From CAUJIW01 sp963205175 (GTDB lineage: Bacteria; Pseudomonadota; Alphaproteobacteria; Sphingomonadales; Sphingomonadaceae), in the NCBI GenBank assembly GCA_041060555.1, contig JBEUDS010000036.1: 18,836 nucleotides of DNA; one strand, written 5' to 3'. Position numbers and translations under genes: made by a program. Each line of letters opens with the position of its first letter. Position 1 is the first letter of the stretch. The notes under the pieces were generated by a model. That model had not been told where the DNA came from. It ran no database searches and saw only the letters and a program-made list of their open reading frames with translations. This document shows positions 14,754 through 18,836 of this stretch, in pieces.

Positions 14754-15253
14754 GCAAACTGCGTTTTACCCATGTCGAAACGCCACTCGGGCTGATCGAG
14801 CTGCGCGCCACGACGCGCGGCCTGAGCGGCGTCTATTTCGAGGGTCACAAGCCGGCGCCGGTGCCGCGCATCCTGCACGCCGCCTGCCGGGACGACGGGC
14901 ATTTCCGCCCCGTCGTCGAGCAGCTGCGCGCCTATCTGGCCGGCGAGATCGAGCGGTTCCAGCTGCCGCTGGACCCGGCGGGCACACCGTTCCAGCGCCA
15001 GGTCTGGCAACGGCTCGCCACCATTCCCTATGGCGACACCCTGAGCTACGGCGCCCTGGCCGCCAGCCTCGACATGCCGGCGGCGGCGCGCGCGGTCGCC
15101 GGCGCCAACGCCCGCAACCCGCTGTCGATCATCGTGCCGTGTCACCGCGTCGTCGCCCGCGACGGCAGGCTCAGCGGCTATGCCGGCGGCGTTGAGCGCA
15201 AGCAGTGGCTGCTCGATCTCGAACGCCGCGCCCGGATGCGCCACGCCGCCTGA
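14750..15253 (+). CDS. ogt: Methylated-DNA--protein-cysteine S-methyltransferase
   Basis: A 167-residue suicide repair protein that removes methyl groups from O6-methylguanine (and O4-methylthymine) in DNA. The acceptor Cys131 is in SIIVPCHRVVARDGRLSGYAG, the family signature. TPFQRQVWQRLATIPYGDTLSYGALA supplies the DNA-binding recognition helix region, and Arg114 in AAARAVAGANARNP is the likely arginine finger. The length matches Ogt/AdaB proteins. Its ATG overlaps the adaA stop, so regulator and repair enzyme would be made together. The gene is convergent with radC, 32 nt away, and no convincing terminator lies between. The symbol could equally be adaB in this context. Confidence 0.95.
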   Translation: MSKLRFTHVETPLGLIELRATTRGLSGVYFEGHKPAPVPRILHAACRDDGHFRPVVEQLRAYLAGEIERFQLPLDPAGTPFQRQVWQRLATIPYGDTLSYGALAASLDMPAAARAVAGANARNPLSIIVPCHRVVARDGRLSGYAGGVERKQWLLDLERRARMRHAA

Positions 15254-15285
15254 CGCCAGGAACGCCCGACGACGTGAACGCCCGG

Positions 15286-16035
15286 CTACAGCAGCCCCAG
15301 GCTCTTGAAGCTTCTGGTGCCGGTGCGGCCGATCACCAGATGGTCGTGCACGGTGATGCCCAGCCGCCGCCCCGCCTCGACGATCTCCCTGGTCATGGCG
15401 ATGTCGTCGGCCGAGGGCGTCGGGTCGCCGGAGGGGTGGTTGTGCACCAGGATCAGCGCCGTCGCCCCCAGTTCCAGCGCCCGCTTGATGATCTCGCGGA
15501 CGTAGACGGCGGTGTGGTTGACCGTGCCTTCCGACAGCACTTCCTCGCGGATGAGGACATTCTTGTTGTTGAGGAACAGCACCCGGAAGCGCTCGATGAT
15601 GCTGTGCGCCATGTCGGCGTGGAGATAGTCCTGCAGCGCCTGCCAGCTCGACAGCACCGGCCGGCCGACCACCCGCGCCTTGACCAGCCGCAGCGCCGCC
15701 GCCTGGACGAATTTCAGCGCCGCCACCGAGGACTCCGACAGGCCGCCATGGCCCCTGAGCGCCGCCGGCTCGGCGGAAATCACGTTCTCGAAGCTGCCGA
15801 ACTCGTGGATCAGCCGCTTGGCCAGCGGCTTGGTGTCGCGCCGGGGGATGGTCAGGCCGAGGAGATATTCCAGCAGTTCATGGTCGTGGAAGGCCTCGGC
15901 GCCGGCCTCCAGCAACCGCTGGCGGAGGCGTTGTCGATGCCCGACCGCAAGCTCACCGACCGCAAGGTCGGGGGGCCGATCACCGGCCGCAAGCTCACCG
16001 ACCGCGAGGTCGGGCTGGCCGTCCTCACGCGCCAT
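15286..16035 (-). CDS. radC: RadC/JAB-domain (MPN+) protein
   Basis: A 249-residue RadC family protein. The N-terminal UPF0758 helix-hairpin part runs from about residue 33 (GHRQRLRQRLLEAG, ELLEYLLGLTIPRRDTKPLA, FGSFENVISA). The C-terminal JAB/MPN+ domain carries the metal motif VHNHPSGDPTPSADD (His198, His200, Asp211), with the upstream Glu in REEVLSEGTVN. The historical repair assignment of RadC is disputed and its true substrate is unknown, so the call is by family only. The first 32 residues are unusual: residues 9-22 and 23-36 are near-copies (DLAVGELAAGDRPP and DLAVGELAVGHRQR), replacing the Pro-His-Tyr-type lead-in normally seen before GHRQRL. The ATG is 6 nt after the map stop, which suggests one transcript of sfsA-map-radC. 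Confidence 0.93.
   Translation of the reverse strand: MAREDGQPDLAVGELAAGDRPPDLAVGELAVGHRQRLRQRLLEAGAEAFHDHELLEYLLGLTIPRRDTKPLAKRLIHEFGSFENVISAEPAALRGHGGLSESSVAALKFVQAAALRLVKARVVGRPVLSSWQALQDYLHADMAHSIIERFRVLFLNNKNVLIREEVLSEGTVNHTAVYVREIIKRALELGATALILVHNHPSGDPTPSADDIAMTREIVEAGRRLGITVHDHLVIGRTGTRSFKSLGLL
15945..16014. repeat. 42-bp-period in-frame tandem repeat within the radC N-terminus
   Basis: Two 28-bp units (15945-15972 and 15987-16014) differ by one base and lie 42 bp apart, exactly 14 codons. Each unit also contains a smaller ~15-bp repeat encoding LAVGE/LAVG. Each has a 6-bp inverted repeat (CCGACC ... GGTCGG) around a 4-nt loop, at 15956-15971 and 15998-16013. Confidence 0.85.
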
Positions 16036-16041
16036 GGCGCC

Positions 16042-16869
16042 TCATCCGCTGTAGGGCGGCGCGTGCAGGCCGGCCGGGGATGCGGTGAATATCTCGCAGC
16101 CGTCCTCGGTGATGCCGATGGCGTGCTCGAACTGGGCCGACAGCGAGCGGTCGCGGGTGACCGCGGTCCAGCCGTCCTCCAGCACCTTCACGTCCGGCTT
16201 GCCGAGGTTGATCATCGGCTCGATGGTGAAGAACATGCCCGGCTTCAGCACCACGCCCTTGCCCGGCTTGCCGACGTGGACGACGTTGGGCGCGTCGTGG
16301 AACACCCGGCCGAGGCCGTGGCCGCAGAAATCCCGCACCACCGAATAGCGCAGCCCCTCGGCATAGCTCTGGATGGCGTGCCCGATGTCGCCCAGCGTAT
16401 TGCCCGGCCTGGCCTGGGCGATGCCGCGCATCAGCGCCTCGTAGGTGGCGTCCACCAGCTTGCGCGCCTTCAGCGGCACATCACCAATGAGGTACATCCG
16501 GCTGGTGTCGCCGTGCCAGCCATCCAGGATCACGGTGACGTCGATGTTGACGATGTCACCGTCCTTGAGCTTCTTCGGCCCCGGAATACCGTGGCAGACC
16601 ACATGGTTGATCGAGGTGCAGATCGACTTGGGAAAACCGCGGTAATAGAGCGGCGCCGGCACCCCGCCGCGCGCGACCGTGAACTCGTAGGCCAGCCGGT
16701 CCAGCTCGTCCGTCGCCACATCCGGGCGGATATGGGGGGTGAGGAAATCGAGGCATTCCGCCGCCAGCCGGCCGGCCGCGCGCATGCCGGCAAAGCCTTC
16801 CGGGCCATGCAGCTTGATGGTGCCGTAGGATTCGAAATCCTCGGTGTCGGCCGCGGCCGTGTAGGTCAT
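16042..16869 (-). CDS. map: Methionine aminopeptidase, type I
   Basis: A 275-residue cytoplasmic metallopeptidase that removes the initiator methionine after deformylation. The dinuclear metal ligands are visible in order: Asp in IVNIDVTVILDGWHGDTSRM (both Asp ligands lie in this stretch), His in FCGHGLGRVFHD, Glu in FFTIEPMINLG and Glu in AQFEHAIGITEDG. The conserved substrate His is in SINHVVCHGIPG. The length is a little above E. coli Map (264). I start at ATG 16869, which has an AGAGAG purine run upstream; in-frame ATGs at 16881 and 16893 would add four or eight residues without a clear ribosome site. It sits 68 nt after sfsA and 6 nt before radC, all on the minus strand. Confidence 0.96.
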   Translation of the reverse strand: MTYTAAADTEDFESYGTIKLHGPEGFAGMRAAGRLAAECLDFLTPHIRPDVATDELDRLAYEFTVARGGVPAPLYYRGFPKSICTSINHVVCHGIPGPKKLKDGDIVNIDVTVILDGWHGDTSRMYLIGDVPLKARKLVDATYEALMRGIAQARPGNTLGDIGHAIQSYAEGLRYSVVRDFCGHGLGRVFHDAPNVVHVGKPGKGVVLKPGMFFTIEPMINLGKPDVKVLEDGWTAVTRDRSLSAQFEHAIGITEDGCEIFTASPAGLHAPPYSG

Positions 16870-16936
16870 GGTCTCTCTCATACGCCAATACATAATCCGC
16901 CGGGCCCCGACATTCCAGAGGCCCCGCTCCGGGGCG

Positions 16937-17632
16937 TCACAGCGCCAGGGGCAGCGGCCGGTCGATGTCGATCGCCTCGGGCGACACCCTACACGCGAAC
17001 GCCAGTGCTTGCACCCCCTTCGCGCGGGCCTGGGCCAGCGCCGCGGCGTAGGCCGGATCGATGTCGCCGGCGATGCCGACGCGCGCGCAGTCGCCGCGCT
17101 GCACCAGATAGAGCATCACCGCCCGGTGCCCGGCCGCCACCTGGTCCGCCAGCTCCGCCAGATGCTTGGCGCCGCGCGCCGTCACCGAGTCGGGGAAGTC
17201 GGCCTGGTCGCCGCGCTTGAGGTGGACGTTCTTGACCTCGACGAAGCACAGCCCGGCGGCGCCTTCCAGCAGCATGTCGATGCGCGAGTTGCGGCCATAG
17301 GCGACCTCGCGGCGCAGGCTGGCGTAGCCCGCCAGTTCGGGAATCGCGCCAGCGGCGATGGCCTCGGCGACGATGCGGTTGGGGTGGGCGGTGTTGATGC
17401 CGACGCAGGTGCCGTCGGCCTCCTCGATCTCCCAGCGCCAGGCCAGCTTGGCCTTGGGGTTGCGGTTGGCCGACAGCCACACCCGGTTGCCCGGCACCGC
17501 CAGCCCGAGCATGGCGCCGGGGTTGGCGCAGTGGGCCACCGCCGGGCTGCCATCGGGCAGGATGACGTCGGCGAGGAACCGCTTGTAGCGGCGCACCAGC
17601 GTCGCCGGGATCAACGCTTCGCTGAACCGCAT
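16937..17632 (-). CDS. sfsA: SfsA-family protein (sugar fermentation stimulation A)
   Basis: A 231-residue protein of the SfsA family, named from E. coli maltose-metabolism genetics. The family combines an OB-like N-terminal part with a PD-(D/E)xK nuclease-like fold. The family marks here are TLVRRYKRFLADVILPDG, AHCANPGAMLGL, and the putative active-site pattern RIDMLLEG ... CFVEVKNVHLK, with Asp and Glu-x-Lys spaced as in that fold. Biochemical function is not established, so the nuclease role is family inference. ATG 17632 follows GGGAGG at 10 nt; an upstream in-frame start would add 19 residues across the divergent promoter gap. It is divergent from the CinA-like gene with only 47 bp between start codons. 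Confidence 0.93.
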   Translation of the reverse strand: MRFSEALIPATLVRRYKRFLADVILPDGSPAVAHCANPGAMLGLAVPGNRVWLSANRNPKAKLAWRWEIEEADGTCVGINTAHPNRIVAEAIAAGAIPELAGYASLRREVAYGRNSRIDMLLEGAAGLCFVEVKNVHLKRGDQADFPDSVTARGAKHLAELADQVAAGHRAVMLYLVQRGDCARVGIAGDIDPAYAAALAQARAKGVQALAFACRVSPEAIDIDRPLPLAL

Positions 17633-17679
17633 GTGCTTTTCGCCTCCCCAACGCGCATCAATTGCACTACATCCGGGGC

Positions 17680-18447
17680 ATGAACACACCCGCCGGCCAG
17701 CCGCCCCGCATCTACACCGCCGCTCTCGTCATCATCGGCGACGAGATCCTGTCCGGCCGCACCCAGGACGCCAACCTGGCCTATCTCGCCAAGTGGCTGA
17801 ATGTCCAGGGCATCCGGTTGCGCCATGTGCGGGTGGTGCCCGACGTCGAGGCCGAGATCGTCAGCGCGGTCAACGCCTGCCGCACCGCCCACGACTATGT
17901 GTTCACGACCGGCGGCATCGGCCCGACCCACGACGACATCACCATCGACTCGATCGCCGCCGCGTTCGGCGTCCCGGTCGTCGTCCACCCGCGCGCCGAG
18001 GCGCTGCTGCGGGCCTATTATGGCGACAAGCTCAACGAGGCCCGGCTGCGCATGGCCCGCGTGCCCGACGGCGCCGACCTGGTGGAGAACGAGCTGTCGG
18101 CCGCCCCCGGCGTGCGTATCGGCAACGTGTTCATCATGGCCGGCATCCCCTCGGTGATGCGCGCCATGCTGGCGGCGCTCGACGGCAAGCTGGAGGGCGG
18201 CCTGCCGGTGCTCTCCCGCACCGTCGCCGCCCACATCGCCGAAAGCCGCGTCGCCCAGCTGCTGGAAAGCGTCGAGAAGACCCACGCCGGCGTCCAGGTC
18301 GGCAGCTACCCGTTCTGGAAGGACGGCCAGACCGGCGCCAACTTCGTCATCCGCTCGACCGACGCCCATGTGATGAACGCCGCCGCCGAGGCCATCCTCG
18401 CCGGCATCGCCGAACTGGGCGCCACCCCGGTCGACGGCGAGCTGTAG
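17680..18447 (+). CDS. CinA-like (MoaB/MogA fold) molybdopterin-binding domain protein
   Basis: A 255-residue protein equal to the N-terminal COCEA/MoCF domain of CinA (COG1058), without the C-terminal amidohydrolase domain of full CinA. The nucleotide/molybdopterin-type motifs are VIIGDEILSGRTQDANLAYLA near the N-terminus and FTTGGIGPTHDDITIDSIAA at about residues 73-92. VFIMAGIPSVMRAMLAAL follows the usual Gly-x-Pro step. Such stand-alone proteins are common beside sfsA and map in alphaproteobacteria; CinA relatives act in NAD-cycle metabolite repair (ADP-ribose pyrophosphatase activity), and a true molybdopterin role is unproven. ATG 17680 is preferred; an in-frame TTG at 17662 would add six residues. 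No strong Shine-Dalgarno precedes it. Confidence 0.88.
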   Translation: MNTPAGQPPRIYTAALVIIGDEILSGRTQDANLAYLAKWLNVQGIRLRHVRVVPDVEAEIVSAVNACRTAHDYVFTTGGIGPTHDDITIDSIAAAFGVPVVVHPRAEALLRAYYGDKLNEARLRMARVPDGADLVENELSAAPGVRIGNVFIMAGIPSVMRAMLAALDGKLEGGLPVLSRTVAAHIAESRVAQLLESVEKTHAGVQVGSYPFWKDGQTGANFVIRSTDAHVMNAAAEAILAGIAELGATPVDGEL

Positions 18448-18492
18448 GCGGCGGAGCGCCGGGGGAGTGCCGGGCTGTTTCTCGGCTGAGGC

Positions 18493-18514
18493 GCAGTAGA
18501 AATACAGATACTGC
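18493..18514. repeat. Weak inverted repeat between convergent genes
   Basis: GCAGTA (18493-18498) and TACTGC (18509-18514) flank a 10-nt A-rich loop in the gap between the CinA-like gene and the SEC-C remnant. It may be a terminator stem, but no T-run follows. Confidence 0.25.
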
Positions 18515-18525
18515 CCCCGGGAAAT

Positions 18526-18709
18526 TCATGAGCGGCAGCACTTCTTATATTTTTTGCCGCTACCGCAGGGGCATGGCGAGTTGACTTTGATCTTTCCTGC
18601 CAACCTCGCATTGGCCAGCCTAACTCTTTTTAAGCGCTGACCTTCCGCGTATGCAATCGCGACGCTTGCTGGCGCAATGCCCGAAAGGCTGACATGCTGC
18701 CAGTGGACG
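18526..18709 (-). pseudogene. C-terminal remnant of a SEC-C motif protein, cut by an IS element
   Basis: About 60 codons read on the minus strand to a TGA at 18526-18528. The end is VNSPCPCGSGKKYKKCCRS, a textbook SEC-C zinc-binding motif (C-x-C-x8-C-C) as found at the end of SecA and many accessory proteins. A basic helix-like stretch precedes it (AYAEGQRLKRVRLANARLAG), and HWQHVSLSG lies at the broken end. No ATG or GTG start occurs in frame, and the frame runs into the apparent IS terminus at 18710, so the gene has most likely lost or been separated from its 5' part. It is too different from SecA upstream of the motif to be secA. Base composition is AT-richer than the rest of the window. 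Confidence 0.7.
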
Positions 18710-18836
18710 TGACCTGCCCCGGGTAATTTCCTCCAGTTGCGATTAGAGTCCAGCCTACGGAAGGACGGACGAGATGAAGCGCAAGAGGTTTACAGAAGAG
18801 CAGATCATTGGTGTGCTGAAGGAAGCGGAGGCTGGC
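18710..18836 (+). mobile_element. Left end of an IS3-family insertion sequence, truncated by the window
   Basis: The element appears to begin with TGACCTGCCCCGGG at 18710, the TG...-type terminal sequence of IS3-group elements, followed by a 64-nt leader and the start of OrfA. The break coincides with the interruption of the SEC-C frame. The right end and target duplication lie outside the window. Confidence 0.7.
18774..18836 (+). CDS. IS3-family transposase OrfA, N-terminal 21 codons
   Basis: ATG 18774 opens MKRKRFTEEQIIGVLKEAEA, the near-invariant N-terminus of IS3-family OrfA (HTH_Tnp_1 type) that binds the IS ends. The frame is open to the window edge. GGA-rich sequence (ACGGAAGGACGG) just upstream provides a ribosome site. 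In complete elements OrfB (rve integrase) follows by programmed -1 frameshifting; that part is not visible here. Confidence 0.9.
   Translation, partial: MKRKRFTEEQIIGVLKEAEAG

Noticed and set aside
15956..16013. GNRA-loop hairpins (GCAA and GCGA loops) in the radC repeats as a structured RNA
   Set aside because: The GNRA form exists only on the strand opposite to radC mRNA. The stems follow from the repeated codons, and there is no independent sign of an antisense transcript.
15945..16014. CRISPR-like repeat
   Set aside because: There are only two units separated by 14 bp of related sequence, in frame inside radC; no array or cas gene is present.
15205..17220. A very long plus-strand open frame opposite radC, map and sfsA
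   Set aside because: It is an open shadow frame typical of GC-rich DNA. Its product is His/Arg/Gln-rich without motifs, and the minus strand carries three genes with complete catalytic residues.

Overview
The window looks like a chromosomal segment of a GC-rich (about two thirds GC by eye) alphaproteobacterium. The evidence is housekeeping gene order and protein style: aroK-aroB followed by a CNNM/CorC-type transporter gene, xerD with two unnamed exported or membrane genes divergent from aroK, a cinA-like gene divergent from sfsA-map-radC, and a motA gene of 290 residues preceded by a perfect CtrA half-site pair (TTAA-N7-TTAA). I lean to a Rhodospirillales-like lineage, but sequence reading alone does not fix the genus. 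Nearly all genes are compact, and many overlap by 4 nt or sit within 12 nt of each other.

Layout. 1-77: possible tail of an unknown plus-strand gene. 51-812 (minus): sulfotransferase-like protein with an odd C-terminus. 1025-4665 (plus): secreted M28 metallopeptidase and a DsbD/ScsB-type thiol-disulfide membrane reductase. 4780-5295: small secreted protein of unknown function with two cysteines. 5445-6317: lone flagellar stator gene motA with a CtrA-like box. 6334-9252 (minus): a three-gene unit of a 46-residue membrane protein, a 615-residue exported helical protein and XerD. 9372-15253 (plus): a long run of aroK, aroB, CNNM/CorC-type transporter, fmt, truA, adaA, ogt. 15286-17632 (minus): sfsA, map, radC. 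17680-18447 (plus): CinA-like molybdopterin-binding-fold protein. 18526-18836: an AT-richer accessory edge where the left end of an IS3-family element cuts the C-terminal remnant of a SEC-C zinc-motif protein.

How the genes relate. aroK/aroB serve the shikimate pathway. fmt/truA serve translation initiation and tRNA modification. adaA/ogt form a split Ada alkylation response: a methylphosphotriester sensor-regulator plus an O6-methylguanine methyltransferase. M28 and DsbD both act in the envelope. sfsA-map-radC is a housekeeping cluster seen in many alphaproteobacteria.

The most interesting points are the CtrA box before motA, the uncharacterised pair translationally chained to xerD, a nested in-frame repeat in the RadC N-terminus, an adaA start consistent with leaderless translation downstream of a 14-bp perfect palindrome, a six-codon leader ORF before aroK, and the IS-truncated SEC-C gene. 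I found no tRNA, rRNA, CRISPR array or complete mobile element, and no clearly novel defence system.
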